A DNA stretch of 64,000 bases from Thalassotalea_H castellviae (GCF_031846185.1 NZ_JAVRIF010000002.1:310001-374000); one strand, 5' to 3'. Numbered from the stretch's first letter, positions 34,650 to 44,171 are shown. Notes: generated by a model from the letters alone, not told the origin. Numbers and translations: made by a program.

Positions 34650-35744
34650 TTAAGCAATTCTATTTTTTAACACGTCACGTAATATCACTTCGCCATCGAC
34701 AAAAAGCTGTTCTGTTGTTGCAAAGTCAATACAAGCATCGGTGACTGAAACACCATATTTTAACTGTTCTTGTGGTAAATCAGCACTTTGATTACCTGCA
34801 TTTATATGACTCTCTAACATTATACCAATAATAGATTTATTGCCTTGAGTAATTTGCTTAAAAACATCGTGTGCAACCAAAGGCTGACGTTGATAATCTT
34901 TATTAGAATTACCATGAGAGCAGTCAATCACTATACCTAACTCTAAATTATGTTTAGCCAGATCTTGTTCACAAATTGCGACATTTTCTGCATCATAATT
35001 AGGTTTTTTACCGCCACGTAATATCACATGACCATCAGGATTACCTGATGTTTTGATCAAAGCAACTTGTCCTTGACGATTGATTCCCATGAAACGGTGT
35101 GATGACGCCGCAGACTGCAATGCATTAATCGCAACATCTAAACTACCATTGGTACCATTTTTAAAGCCTATAGGCATGGATAATCCAGATGCCATTTCGC
35201 GATGAGTTTGCGACTCTGTAGTTCTTGCTCCTATCGCTGACCAACTAAATAATTCAGCTAAGTATTGCGGACTAATCGGGTCAAGTGCTTCTGTTGCCAG
35301 CGGTAAACCAAGTTCAGTAAGATAAATGAGTAATTCTCTCGCCTTACGTAATCCACCTTCAACATCAAAAGAGCCATCCATATGCGGGTCATTTATCATA
35401 CCTTTCCAACCGACAGTTGTACGAGGTTTTTCAAAATAAACACGCATCACCACATAAAAATTATCCTGATACTGTTCTTGTAGTGTTTTCAGTTTTCTCG
35501 CATATTCTTTCGCTGATTCAACATCATGGACAGAACATGGTCCACTGATCACTAACAATCGATGATCTTTTTTATGGATAATATTAGAAATATCTTGCCG
35601 AGCTTGTTTAACAAACTCACGCGCTGCTACAGACATCGGTAATTCGGCACGTAAAGCGTGAGGAGTAATTAATACTTCTTCAGCATTAATATGAATATCG
35701 TTTAATGTACTCTTTTGAGTATTAGGTGTTGTGGTGTTAGACAT
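34650..35744 (-). CDS. aroF: 3-deoxy-7-phosphoheptulonate synthase (class I, AroF type)
   Basis: First step of the shikimate pathway, joining PEP and erythrose 4-phosphate. The 364-residue product has the class I motifs LLVISGPCSVHD, RVYFEKPRTTVGWKGMINDPHMDGSF, SWSAIGARTTESQTHREMASGLSMPIGFKNGT, and the metal/substrate residues in IVIDCSHGNSNKD and GIMLESHI. GGAAAAATT precedes the ATG. Assignment to AroF, the tyrosine-inhibited isoenzyme, rests on its operon with tyrA and the two TyrR-like palindromes upstream; the inhibitor cannot be read from the sequence with certainty. Confidence 0.92.
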   Translation of the reverse strand: MSNTTTPNTQKSTLNDIHINAEEVLITPHALRAELPMSVAAREFVKQARQDISNIIHKKDHRLLVISGPCSVHDVESAKEYARKLKTLQEQYQDNFYVVMRVYFEKPRTTVGWKGMINDPHMDGSFDVEGGLRKARELLIYLTELGLPLATEALDPISPQYLAELFSWSAIGARTTESQTHREMASGLSMPIGFKNGTNGSLDVAINALQSAASSHRFMGINRQGQVALIKTSGNPDGHVILRGGKKPNYDAENVAICEQDLAKHNLELGIVIDCSHGNSNKDYQRQPLVAHDVFKQITQGNKSIIGIMLESHINAGNQSADLPQEQLKYGVSVTDACIDFATTEQLFVDGEVILRDVLKNRIA

Positions 35745-35876
35745 AATTTTTCCAGTTGTTACAGCGATGATTTTATAAATATAGAGTAAAAAGTGCTAAA
35801 GCTTACGCTTAGCAAAAGAAAGGGAGGTAATAATAATATTGTGATTTATGATTAAACATTTTCTAAACTTTAATTT

Positions 35877-35917
35877 TGTAAACTTAACTTTACTCGATTT
35901 GTAATGAATATCTTACA
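35877..35917 (-). promoter_or_regulatory. Two TyrR-box-like operators upstream of aroF-tyrA
   Basis: TGTAAACTTAACTTTACT at 35877-35894 matches TGTAAA-N6-TTTACA at 11 of 12 fixed positions, and TGTAATGAATATCTTACA at 35900-35917 has TGTAA-N8-TTACA. Their centres are 23 bases apart, about two helical turns, as in tandem TyrR sites of the E. coli aroF promoter. The rest of the 389-base gap is A+T-rich. Confidence 0.8.
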
Positions 35918-36084
35918 CACGAATTTTAGTGAAGGCAAAGTTTTTTTCACATTCAGATATAAATATTGTTGTCTGAAAATAATTCCATTGAAAAACAAGT
36001 AATTTCATTTTTACCATAATGGCTGATTGGGCATTAATTACACGAGTAGCTGAAATACATCAGTGAACATTGATGTTTAGATAT

Positions 36085-36111
36085 AAAAAAAGCGCTAAAA
36101 ATAGCGCTTTT
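36085..36111 (-). terminator. Terminator of acs
   Basis: Stem AAAAGCGCTA with TAGCGCTTTT, short A-loop, then T on the minus strand; 23 bases after the acs stop. Confidence 0.85.
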
Positions 36112-36133
36112 AACATGAATAAAAATTAATCCA

Positions 36134-38077
36134 TTAACTATGTACAATTCGATTTGCAATAAGGTTATCGACCACAGCAGGATCTGCCAACGTTGAGGTA
36201 TCACCTAAAGTATCAATTTCATTTTCGGCAATTTTACGCAAGATTCGGCGCATAATCTTACCTGAACGAGTTTTAGGTAACCCTGGCGCGTATTGAATGT
36301 AATCTGGTTTTGCAAAACGGCCTAATTCTTTAGCAACAAACTCAGTAAGTTCTGCTAACAATTCATCCGACTCAGCCGCATTCCCCATTAACGTAACGTA
36401 CGCATAAACTCCTTGTCCTTTAATTTCATGCGGATAACCTACAACTGCCGCTTCTGCAACAGCGGGGTGAAGTACTAATGCACTTTCAATTTCAGCCGTT
36501 CCTAAGCGATGACCAGAAACATTAAGTACATCGTCAACACGACCAGTGATCCAATAGAAACCATCTTCGTCACGTTTCGCACCGTCACCAGTAAAATAAT
36601 TACCTGGATATTGACTTAAATAGGTTTGATAAAAACGATCATGATCGCCATAAACACTTCGCAACTGCCCTGGCCAACTGCCCGTCATAACTAACAATCC
36701 TTGGTTCTCTCCTGCTAGGGTGTTACCGTCTTTATCAAACAAAGCGGGTTTTACACCAAAGAAAGGTTTACCTGCTGCACCTGGTTTCATATCCACAGCA
36801 CCTGGTAAAGAAGTAATTAAAATGCCACCAGTTTCTGTTTGCCACCACGTATCTACAATTGGACAATTAGACTTACCAACAACTTCATAGTACCAGTGCC
36901 AAGCTTCAGGATTGATTGGCTCACCAACGGTACCTAGAATACGTAAAGATGATAAGTCAGATTGATTAACTAACTGATCACCAACACTCATCAAAGCACG
37001 AATGGCAGTTGGCGCGGTATAAAACACATTGACCTTGTGCTTTTCACACACTTGCCAAAAACGCCCTGCATCTGGATAAGTTGGTACGCCTTCAAAAACT
37101 AAAGTCGTAGCACCATTGGCTAATGGACCATAAAAGATATAAGAATGACCTGTGATCCAACCAGCATCTGCAGTACACCAATATATTTCTCCGTCCTTAT
37201 AGTCAAAAACATATTTGTGAGTCATCGCCGCATAAAGTGAATAACCACCACAAGTATGAAGAACACCTTTTGGCGTACCTGTTGAACCTGATGTGTATAA
37301 GATAAACAATGGATCTTCAGCGTCCATCACTTCAGGCTCACACACTGGTGATTGGTTGGCTACCGCCGTTTGGTATTTAACATCTATTTGGTCATTCCAT
37401 GCGACATCACCACCAGTGCGTTCTACAACGATAACGGTATTAACATTCGGACATTCAGCAACCGCTTCATCTACATTTGTTTTTAATGGAATGACACGAC
37501 CGCCTCTAAGACTTTCATCTGAGGTAATGACAACTTTACAATCGGCATCAATAATTCTTGAACGAATGGCTTCTGTAGAAAAACCACCAAATACCACAGA
37601 ATGAACGGCACCTATTCGTGCACAGGCTAACATGGCGTAACCTACTTCTGGGATCATAGGCATATAAATGCAAACACGATCCCCTTTTTTAACACCGCGT
37701 TCTTTTAATAAATTTGCAAAACGACAAACATGATCATGTAATTCTTGATAGGTTATTTTTTGATCTTCACTCGGGTCATCTCCTTCCCAAATAATGGCGG
37801 TATCGTTTGCTTTTGTAGCTAGATGACGATCAATACAGTTATAACTAACATTAAGCTTACCACCTGAAAACCAATTAATATCAGCGGTTTTTAAATCAAC
37901 TTTTGAAACGCTGTCCCAAGGTTGATACCAATCAAGAAACTTTTCAGCCTGTTCAGCCCAAAACACATCCGGTTGTTCAATTGATTGTTTGTACATTGCA
38001 TCATAGGTTGCAGTATCAATGTGAGTATGAGCTTTGGCTTGCTCTAAAATCGGATAAAGGCTTTTTAATTCTTGCAT
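36134..38077 (-). CDS. acs: Acetyl-CoA synthetase
   Basis: AMP-forming acetate-CoA ligase; activates acetate to acetyl-CoA. The 647 residues (E. coli 652) show the ANL-superfamily signatures FILYTSGSTGTPKGVLHT (P-loop), CTADAGWITGHSY, DTWWQTETGG, YFTGDGAKRDEDGFYWITGRVDDVLNVSGHRL and the C-terminal LPKTRSGKIMRRILRKI, whose lysine is the acetylation-controlled catalytic residue. AAGGACATAAC precedes the ATG. It has its own terminator, and its upstream gap is shared with a divergent chemoreceptor gene. Confidence 0.97.
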   Translation of the reverse strand: MQELKSLYPILEQAKAHTHIDTATYDAMYKQSIEQPDVFWAEQAEKFLDWYQPWDSVSKVDLKTADINWFSGGKLNVSYNCIDRHLATKANDTAIIWEGDDPSEDQKITYQELHDHVCRFANLLKERGVKKGDRVCIYMPMIPEVGYAMLACARIGAVHSVVFGGFSTEAIRSRIIDADCKVVITSDESLRGGRVIPLKTNVDEAVAECPNVNTVIVVERTGGDVAWNDQIDVKYQTAVANQSPVCEPEVMDAEDPLFILYTSGSTGTPKGVLHTCGGYSLYAAMTHKYVFDYKDGEIYWCTADAGWITGHSYIFYGPLANGATTLVFEGVPTYPDAGRFWQVCEKHKVNVFYTAPTAIRALMSVGDQLVNQSDLSSLRILGTVGEPINPEAWHWYYEVVGKSNCPIVDTWWQTETGGILITSLPGAVDMKPGAAGKPFFGVKPALFDKDGNTLAGENQGLLVMTGSWPGQLRSVYGDHDRFYQTYLSQYPGNYFTGDGAKRDEDGFYWITGRVDDVLNVSGHRLGTAEIESALVLHPAVAEAAVVGYPHEIKGQGVYAYVTLMGNAAESDELLAELTEFVAKELGRFAKPDYIQYAPGLPKTRSGKIMRRILRKIAENEIDTLGDTSTLADPAVVDNLIANRIVHS

Positions 38078-38500
38078 GTTATGTCCTTCAATTCTTATTT
38101 ATAAGATCTGTACGTTGCTTTTTATTTGCTAAACCTAATGAATAGTAAAGGGAGAGCAAATAAAGCTTAAAATTATTTTTTAGATGGCTATTATCATATA
38201 GCAACTAAATTCGTTCGCCTACTCAACTAAAGTCGAATAAAAGCACAATATATATTAAATTTTTCAAACATTAGCACTTTAACAACACGATGACAACGCT
38301 GTCATACAAATCATGAATACCACAATCCTTAAAATACCCTTATTACATTGATAAAAATACATAATAAAATAACTTCATTCATTTATAGGCAATTAAATTA
38401 GGGGAAGTTTGAAAAATGCCTGCTAATTCTTTTACATATTTAAACATTTTGTCCTACATTTGATAATAGATGTCCAAACAATGAGATTAAAAAGTAATTT
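38078..38500. other. 423-base divergent gap between acs and a chemoreceptor gene
   Basis: A+T-rich, with no ORF, RNA fold or clear operator that I can recognise. It must contain both divergent promoters. Confidence 0.5.
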
Positions 38501-40120
38501 ATGAATATTCTCAATCAATTATCTATATCAAAAAAAATATACTTGATCCCTATAATTGGAACAATCAGCTTTATTTTTTATTTATCACTTTCGACAATTA
38601 CAGCCAAAAACAATGTTCAACTGCTTTCTGAAGCTAGAGATGTACAATTTCCTGTTGTGCAATATTCAAAAGAAGTATCAGTATCTATTGTGCGTATATC
38701 TGAGATGCTTAATAGTGCGGTCACCACAGGAGAAGAAGAAACAATTGAAGTAGCGGACGAATTATCTAAGCAAATTTCCGCACGGATAAATGATATAGGT
38801 AAAAGTCATGCTAAATTTTCATCAGATAAACGGCAAATGCAACAGCAGTTTGATGATTATTTTGCACAAGCTAAAGCCCTCTCATTGGGCATGATTAATG
38901 AAACGATAGACTTTTCAAAGCTTCCAGAAATGGGGAAGTCGATGAATCAAGCTTATGAGAAAGTCACAAGCACTGTCGAAAATTTCAATATAAAGAATGT
39001 TTCTGCATTTGAAAATAGTATAAAAGAAGCGAATGATTCTGCCGAAAGCTTGGTGACCACAGGTTTTATTATGGGCTTTATTACCATAGCACTATTATTT
39101 GGTACCGCAGTCCCTATTATTTTAGGTATCAAGTCATCACTTTCTAATGTTATTGCCTCTTTAAGTGATTTAGCCGATGGCGAAGGTGATTTGACGGCAA
39201 GACTTGAGACCAAAACGAATGATGAAGTTGGTGAGCTTGTTCAATGTTTCAATCGATTTATAGAAAAGCTTCAACTTACCATCAAGCAAGTTGTTGAAAT
39301 AGCGCTACCATTATCAGATATGGCATCTACGGTCAGCTCTACTGCTGAAGAAACTAATAAAATAACCATGGAACAACAAAAAGGCACTCAAAACACCAAG
39401 GATGCTGTTGAAAGCTTAAACATTAGTGTTCGTAGTGTGGCAGACAATGCAGCTCAAGCCGCAGTGGCAGCAACTCAAACCTCGAAAGTATCTACCGAAG
39501 GAGCAGAAGTTGTCTCAATTACCGTTAATACTATCCATCAACTCGCACAAACTGTTGAAAGATCATCTGACGTTATTGACCAACTTGACAGTGATGCGAA
39601 TCAAGTAGGCGCAGTGTTAGATGTTATCCGTTCAATTGCAGATCAAACAAACCTTTTAGCATTAAATGCGGCAATAGAGGCCGCTCGAGCGGGAGAGCAA
39701 GGTAGAGGCTTTGCCGTAGTTGCTGATGAGGTGAGAACTCTTGCTTCGCGTACTCAAGAGTCAACCATTGAGATTCAAACCACCATAGAGAAACTTCAAG
39801 CTGCAGCTAAAGAAGCCGTTAACGCTATGAGTAGTGGTAAACAGTTAGCCGATGATAGCGTTGAACAAGTCAGTGAAGCAGGCAAGTCTTTAGATGAAAT
39901 TACCACCTCTGTCGCACAAATTAACGCCATGACCGAAGATATTGCCAATTCAACAGAAGCACAATCGGAGTCCGCGGCACAAATCGTTTCTCATGTTGAT
40001 GAAATTAGCCACAGCACCCAACAAACGCATACGGCCTCTGAAGAGTTAGCCGGCGTAAGTGGGAAATTAGCTTGCTTAGCAAGTGATTTAGGCATTATCG
40101 CTAAAGGTTTTAAGGTTTAG
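38501..40120 (+). CDS. Methyl-accepting chemotaxis protein
   Basis: Chemoreceptor of 539 residues that signals to CheA/CheW. It has TM1 (about 12-30), a periplasmic ligand domain of about 155 residues predicted to be a helical bundle, TM2 (about 187-210), a HAMP domain with DGEGDLTARLETKTNDEVGELVQCFNRF, and a cytoplasmic signalling hairpin whose tip reads IADQTNLLALNAAIEAARAGEQGRGFAVVADEVR. No CheA/CheW pentapeptide is evident at the C-terminus. No good ribosome-binding site precedes the ATG. The next two genes encode a porin and a small PstS-like periplasmic protein, possible delivery and ligand-presenting partners. Confidence 0.92.
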   Translation: MNILNQLSISKKIYLIPIIGTISFIFYLSLSTITAKNNVQLLSEARDVQFPVVQYSKEVSVSIVRISEMLNSAVTTGEEETIEVADELSKQISARINDIGKSHAKFSSDKRQMQQQFDDYFAQAKALSLGMINETIDFSKLPEMGKSMNQAYEKVTSTVENFNIKNVSAFENSIKEANDSAESLVTTGFIMGFITIALLFGTAVPIILGIKSSLSNVIASLSDLADGEGDLTARLETKTNDEVGELVQCFNRFIEKLQLTIKQVVEIALPLSDMASTVSSTAEETNKITMEQQKGTQNTKDAVESLNISVRSVADNAAQAAVAATQTSKVSTEGAEVVSITVNTIHQLAQTVERSSDVIDQLDSDANQVGAVLDVIRSIADQTNLLALNAAIEAARAGEQGRGFAVVADEVRTLASRTQESTIEIQTTIEKLQAAAKEAVNAMSSGKQLADDSVEQVSEAGKSLDEITTSVAQINAMTEDIANSTEAQSESAAQIVSHVDEISHSTQQTHTASEELAGVSGKLACLASDLGIIAKGFKV

Positions 40121-40203
40121 ATCATTTTAATAAATAATAAAACTGAAGCACTATCTGAAAATGACACATTATTAATAATACTAACACTCAGGGAGCTTAG
40201 TAT

Positions 40204-41388
40204 ATGAAAAAACTGCAATTATGCACCGTAGGGTTGTCACTTCTCTATATGCCGCAAAGCTTTGCGGATATTACCTTTAATGGCTTTGCTTCAATACGGG
40301 CCAGTCAAATTAACTCAGATGGAGGAAGTGTCCCTTTTGGTAACTTTCAAGATGGTGAAATTTCATTTAAAGATGAATCTTTATTTGCCTTACAGGCTTC
40401 TGCTGATTTAAGTGAAGGTTTAACAGCGACTATTCAATTTTACGCTGATGGGCTGAATGATTTTGATGTTGAAGCAAGATGGGCTTATATCAATTATCAA
40501 TTGGCAGATAATCATTCTATTAGTGTGGGTAAATTAGCAAACCCAACATTTCACCAATCAGAATATCAAAAAGTAGGTTATGCCCATAACTTTTCTCGTT
40601 TACCGAAGGCTGTTTATGAAGAATTTCCGTTTTCTACGGTTGAAGGCATTGCCTTAAATAGCCAGTTTGAGTTAGCCGACGGGGATTACACATTAGATAC
40701 TAAGTTACTCTATGGTAGTTGGAATGGAGATATCAGTTTAGGCGGTATTGGCACCACAGAATTAGGGATCAAAGATATTTTATCAGTAAATGTTACATTG
40801 TCAGGCGACTGGTGGAAAGTATTTACTGGGGCATTTACAACAGAAATGAAAGCAGAGTCAGTAGACGCCAATTTTTATATACCTGCTATTCAGCCTGGCA
40901 TTCAAGCAGCATTAAGTTTAGGCGCAACTCAAAGTGATGTCACTAAATTTACTGATGCTGTTATCTGGAATAAAAAGGATGGTCTTTATTGGTTTACCGG
41001 CTTTGGCCTTGATTATGATGACTGGCTACTCGACTTTGAATACACAAATTACGGTGTGAAAGATTCAGTAGATGCAGCAAACAAAAACTGGTATTTGGCA
41101 TTAGGTCGTCGATTCGATAGTTATGTAATAACGATACACGCCGAAGAATCAGAACAACCAGCAGATTATGGTTTTCTAAATGGAGTTAATCACCCTGTTT
41201 TGCAAGCGACAGGTAAAGGGCTACAACAAGCTATATCAGAAAGTGAGTTTGACGGTTATGGTCTTTCATTAAGGTATGACTTTCATCCAAGCGCAGCATT
41301 AAAAGTTGATTACTTTACTGGCGAGCACCAGTTAACCAATATTGGTGATTATCAAATAATGTCAATTGGCGTTGACTTAGTCTTTTAG
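40204..41388 (+). CDS. Outer-membrane porin-like protein
   Basis: A 394-residue exported protein with signal peptide (ending SFA/D) and porin-like start ITFNGFASIRASQI. Many alternating beta strands follow (LFALQASADLSEGLTATIQF, ARWAYINYQLADNHSISVGK, WYLALGRRFDSYVITIHAE) and the terminal strand IMSIGVDLVF ends with Phe. The GKLANPTFHQSEYQKVGY stretch recalls porin constriction segments seen in Alteromonadales. GGGAG precedes the ATG. It lies 83 bases after the chemoreceptor gene and 9 bases before the PstS-like gene, probably one transcript. Confidence 0.8.
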   Translation: MKKLQLCTVGLSLLYMPQSFADITFNGFASIRASQINSDGGSVPFGNFQDGEISFKDESLFALQASADLSEGLTATIQFYADGLNDFDVEARWAYINYQLADNHSISVGKLANPTFHQSEYQKVGYAHNFSRLPKAVYEEFPFSTVEGIALNSQFELADGDYTLDTKLLYGSWNGDISLGGIGTTELGIKDILSVNVTLSGDWWKVFTGAFTTEMKAESVDANFYIPAIQPGIQAALSLGATQSDVTKFTDAVIWNKKDGLYWFTGFGLDYDDWLLDFEYTNYGVKDSVDAANKNWYLALGRRFDSYVITIHAEESEQPADYGFLNGVNHPVLQATGKGLQQAISESEFDGYGLSLRYDFHPSAALKVDYFTGEHQLTNIGDYQIMSIGVDLVF

Positions 41389-41397
41389 GAGAAAGTG

Positions 41398-41808
41398 ATG
41401 AAATATGTTAATTCAATATTAATTTTAGCATTAAGCTTAATCGCTTTGAATGTACAGGCAGTAACAGTAATCGTGCATCCCAGTAACTCTAATACTTTAA
41501 ATAAAAAAGCATTTAAAAAAATATTTTTAGGAAAAAGTAAAAAGTTTCCTGACGGTAACGAAGTTATTCCTATCGACTTAACAAATGGAGATGCGAGAAA
41601 TCAATTTTTAGACAGCGTTATTGGTAAATCTGAAAGTCAATTAAAAGCTTATTGGTCAAAATTGATTTTCACAGGCAAGGGTCAAGCGCCGAAATCAGTT
41701 GATAATGAAGCAGAAGTTATCAAGTTAATAAGCCAAAACCCTAGCTTTATCGGCTACGTAAGTGATGGTGCGGTTAACGACTCGGTAAAGGTTGCAGCTA
41801 AGTTTTAA
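41398..41808 (+). CDS. Small PstS-like periplasmic binding protein
   Basis: A 136-residue exported protein: signal peptide (MKYVNSILILALSLIALNVQA), then VTVIVHPSNSNTLNKKAFKKIFLGKSKKFPDGNEVIPID, the single-domain form of the phosphate-binding-protein-like family (PBP-like), and FIGYVSDGAV near the end. AGGAG lies 6 bases before ATG 41398; the GTG one codon earlier is an alternative. It is much shorter than PstS (about 300) and has no transporter genes nearby. With the upstream porin and chemoreceptor it may act as ligand carrier or sensor component; inference. Confidence 0.8.
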   Translation: MKYVNSILILALSLIALNVQAVTVIVHPSNSNTLNKKAFKKIFLGKSKKFPDGNEVIPIDLTNGDARNQFLDSVIGKSESQLKAYWSKLIFTGKGQAPKSVDNEAEVIKLISQNPSFIGYVSDGAVNDSVKVAAKF

Positions 41809-41840
41809 AGATTTGTTAATACTTAATTAATTTTATAATC

Positions 41841-41876
41841 AAAAATGCCTGAATAACGAATTATTCAGGCATTTTT
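41841..41876. terminator. Bidirectional terminator between PstS-like gene and rplS
   Basis: A perfect 16-bp inverted repeat, AAAAATGCCTGAATAA with TTATTCAGGCATTTTT, loop CGAA, with T runs on both strands serving the convergent genes. Confidence 0.92.
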
Positions 41877-41902
41877 ATTAAGCTACTTTTGATAAAAAGA
41901 GA

Positions 41903-42256
41903 TTATCTTTTTGCCAATTTCTCTTTGATACGTGCAGAGCGACCTGAACGTTCACGAAGATAGTAAAGTTTAGCTTGACGAACATCACCGCGGCGTTTGA
42001 CTTCAATTGAGTCAACGATTGGGCTATGTGTCTGGAATACACGTTCTACACCAACACCGCTCGAAATTTTACGAACCGTGAATGCAGAATTGATGCCGCG
42101 GTTTTTAACAGCGATGATTACACCTTCATATGCTTGAAGACGTGTTTTATCACCTTCTGTAACTTTTACTTGTACAACTACCGTATCGCCTGGTGCGAAT
42201 TCTGGTAAGTCTGTTTTCATTTGCTCTTGTTCGAGCATATCAATAATTTTACTCAT
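41903..42256 (-). CDS. rplS: Ribosomal protein bL19
   Basis: 50S subunit protein at the 30S/50S interface; 117 residues. It shows FAPGDTVVVQVKVTEGDKTRLQAYEGVIIAVKNRGINSAFTVRKIS and ends YYLRERSGRSARIKEKL. GAAGG lies 6 bases before the ATG. It is the last gene of the rpsP-rimM-trmD-rplS operon. Confidence 0.98.
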   Translation of the reverse strand: MSKIIDMLEQEQMKTDLPEFAPGDTVVVQVKVTEGDKTRLQAYEGVIIAVKNRGINSAFTVRKISSGVGVERVFQTHSPIVDSIEVKRRGDVRQAKLYYLRERSGRSARIKEKLAKR

Positions 42257-42293
42257 AATACCTTCTTCCTAGAGTTCACAGTCATCAACAATA

Positions 42294-43046
42294 TTACTTA
42301 TTACTATTTTTAATAGTTTCAAGCATGTTAACTTGTTCTGCTGTCAGAGCTAGGTCAGTTAAAAGTTCTGGCCTTCTAGTCCATGTTCTTTCTAATGACT
42401 TATATTGTCGCCATTGCTTTATATGTTCGTGATTACCACTAAGTAGCACTTTTGGTACTGACTTCCCCTCTTCGGTTCCATCATCAAAAACTTCGGGCCT
42501 TGTGTAATGGGGACAATCTAACAAACCATCTGAGAAAGAATCTTGCTCAGCAGATTGATTATGTCCTAATACACCCGGTACAAAGCGTGCTACGGCATCA
42601 ATTACATTCATCGCAGGAAGTTCCCCTCCGCTTAAAACATAATCTCCGACAGACCACTCTTCGTCGATATCCGACTCAATTAGTCTTTCGTCTATGCCCT
42701 CATAACGTCCTGCTATAAATATCAGTCGGTCATGCTGTGCTAATTCGCGTACACCAGCTTGGTCCAATTTACGTCCCTGAGGTGATAAATAAATGACCTT
42801 AGCTTTCCCTTCTGCTGCGTCTCGTGCAGCATGAATGGCATCTCGTAACGGTTGAACCATCATCAACATGCCCGGACCTCCGCCATAAGGACGGTCATCA
42901 ACGGTACGATGTCGATCATGAGTAAAGTCTCTTGGATTCCATTTATGAAATTCAATTAACCCGTTTCGGATCGCTCGGCCTGTCACCCCATACTCAGTTA
43001 TTGCGTCAAACATTTCGGGAAAAAGGCTTATTACCCCAATCCACAT
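42294..43046 (-). CDS. trmD: tRNA (guanine-N1)-methyltransferase TrmD
   Basis: Methylates G37 of tRNAs to prevent frameshifting. From ATG 43046 the product has 250 residues beginning MWIGVISLFPEMFDA, as in the family; the frame is open another 28 codons upstream without homology. Trefoil-knot motifs include DDRPYGGGPGMLMM, VIYLSPQGRKLDQ, AGRYEGIDERL, DEEWSVGDYVLSGGELPA and LDCPHYTRPEVF. Followed by rplS after 37 bases; the rimM stop lies 40 bases upstream. Confidence 0.97.
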   Translation of the reverse strand: MWIGVISLFPEMFDAITEYGVTGRAIRNGLIEFHKWNPRDFTHDRHRTVDDRPYGGGPGMLMMVQPLRDAIHAARDAAEGKAKVIYLSPQGRKLDQAGVRELAQHDRLIFIAGRYEGIDERLIESDIDEEWSVGDYVLSGGELPAMNVIDAVARFVPGVLGHNQSAEQDSFSDGLLDCPHYTRPEVFDDGTEEGKSVPKVLLSGNHEHIKQWRQYKSLERTWTRRPELLTDLALTAEQVNMLETIKNSNK

Positions 43047-43086
43047 TTTCTTATCACTAAGATTATTTTTAACGCCGTCACTCAAG

Positions 43087-43614
43087 TTAGAAACCTGGGT
43101 CCCAGTCAACACAAATTTGTTTATTTTCAATGCTTACCGATTTAATTACTTGGTCCATAAGATACGGAATTAATCGTTCTTTCTTTCCAAAGCCATCATT
43201 TCGGTTTGCTTTTACAACCAATACATCGTTGGCACCAGTTTCTAACATATCGGAAACCTCGCCAAGATCGTAACCATTGGCCGTCACAACTGCCATTCCC
43301 ATTAAATCTCGCCAATAAAAGTCACCCTCAGGTAACTCTGGCAAAGCGTCTTCAGTGGTTAAAATTTCTGAGCCGACAAAAGCTTGCGCTTCATCACGAT
43401 CATCAATTCCACCAACTTTAACAATGAGTCCGTTGTTATGTCTGCGCCAATCGGTAATTTCTACTGATTGTGTTTTATTTCCTAATTTTAACGACCAAGG
43501 AAAATAGTCAAGTATGGCTTCGGGTTCATCAGTGAATGAATGTATTTTCAACCAACCTTTGATGCCATAGACTGCGCCTATTTTGCCAAGGATAATTTCT
43601 TTTACTTCTGCCAC
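43087..43614 (-). CDS. rimM: 16S rRNA processing protein RimM
   Basis: Assembly factor that binds uS19 during 30S maturation; 175 residues. The two domains are recognisable by LGKIGAVYGIKGWLKIHSFTD near the start and FYWRDLMGMAVVTANGYDLGEVSDMLETGANDVLVVK, then RLIPYLMDQVIKSVSI. It uses a GTG start at 43614 with AGGAG 7 bases upstream. Second gene of the operon, 35 bases after rpsP. Confidence 0.97.
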   Translation of the reverse strand: MAEVKEIILGKIGAVYGIKGWLKIHSFTDEPEAILDYFPWSLKLGNKTQSVEITDWRRHNNGLIVKVGGIDDRDEAQAFVGSEILTTEDALPELPEGDFYWRDLMGMAVVTANGYDLGEVSDMLETGANDVLVVKANRNDGFGKKERLIPYLMDQVIKSVSIENKQICVDWDPGF

Positions 43615-43649
43615 GATTGCTCCTAAACCTACCTTTTATAACTAAGCTA

Positions 43650-43898
43650 TTAAGCTGCTACTTGAGCGTCTTTTACTAACTTGGCCACACGATCAGATAC
43701 CGTTGCACCCTGACCAACCCAATGGTTGATACGGTCTAGGTCTAAACGTAATTTTTCCGCTTGACCTTGTGCTGTCGGGTTGAAGAAACCAATTCTTTCG
43801 ATGAAACGACCATCGCGAGAATTACGGCTATCTGCAACAACAACCTGATAGAATGGACGCTTCTTAGCGCCGCCTCGAGCTAAACGAATGGTAACCAT
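43650..43898 (-). CDS. rpsP: Ribosomal protein bS16
   Basis: 30S subunit protein of 82 residues, MVTIRLARGGAKKRPFYQVV, then RNSRDGRFIERIGFFNP and LDRINHWVGQGA. ATG 43898 has GAGG 5 bases upstream and gives the standard N-terminus; the open frame to 43943 is an extension into the leader. First gene of the rpsP-rimM-trmD-rplS operon. A hairpin (CTGTCACC with GGTGTCAG) lies in its leader at 43947-43964. Confidence 0.97.
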   Translation of the reverse strand: MVTIRLARGGAKKRPFYQVVVADSRNSRDGRFIERIGFFNPTAQGQAEKLRLDLDRINHWVGQGATVSDRVAKLVKDAQVAA

Positions 43899-43976
43899 AT
43901 CGTCCTCTATATATTTAAGTGTTAAAACGAATTTTCCAGACATTTCCTGACACCGGGGTGACAGAAAAGCTCGCGT

Positions 43977-44004
43977 ATTCTACGCTTTTTTAATAAAAAC
44001 GCAA
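43977..44004 (-). promoter_or_regulatory. Sigma-70-type promoter of the rpsP operon
   Basis: On the minus strand TTGCGT, 16 bases, TAGAAT, followed by a G+C-rich discriminator (ACGCGAGC), the type associated with stringent control of ribosomal genes. Confidence 0.65.
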
Positions 44005-44117
44005 GTATTAACGCAAACTATCAAGCTAATTGAAAATTTCTTTTTGCTGCTACTGTAAAACTCAGTTGAACGAAGCAAAACAGTTAGCTGTTCAAAAAAG
44101 AACAAGGTAAAAAAACA

Positions 44118-44142
44118 ATAAAAAAGGCAACGTATGTTGCCT
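44118..44142 (-). terminator. Terminator of ffh
   Basis: Stem AGGCAAC with GTTGCCT, loop of 4, then T run on the minus strand, 30 bases after the ffh stop. Confidence 0.85.
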
Positions 44143-44171
44143 CTATAAAACGTAACTTTTACAAAATTCGC

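Noticed and set aside
43047..43130. 28-residue N-terminal extension of TrmD
   Set aside because: It overlaps the end of rimM and is not part of the family; the conserved protein begins MWIG at 43046.
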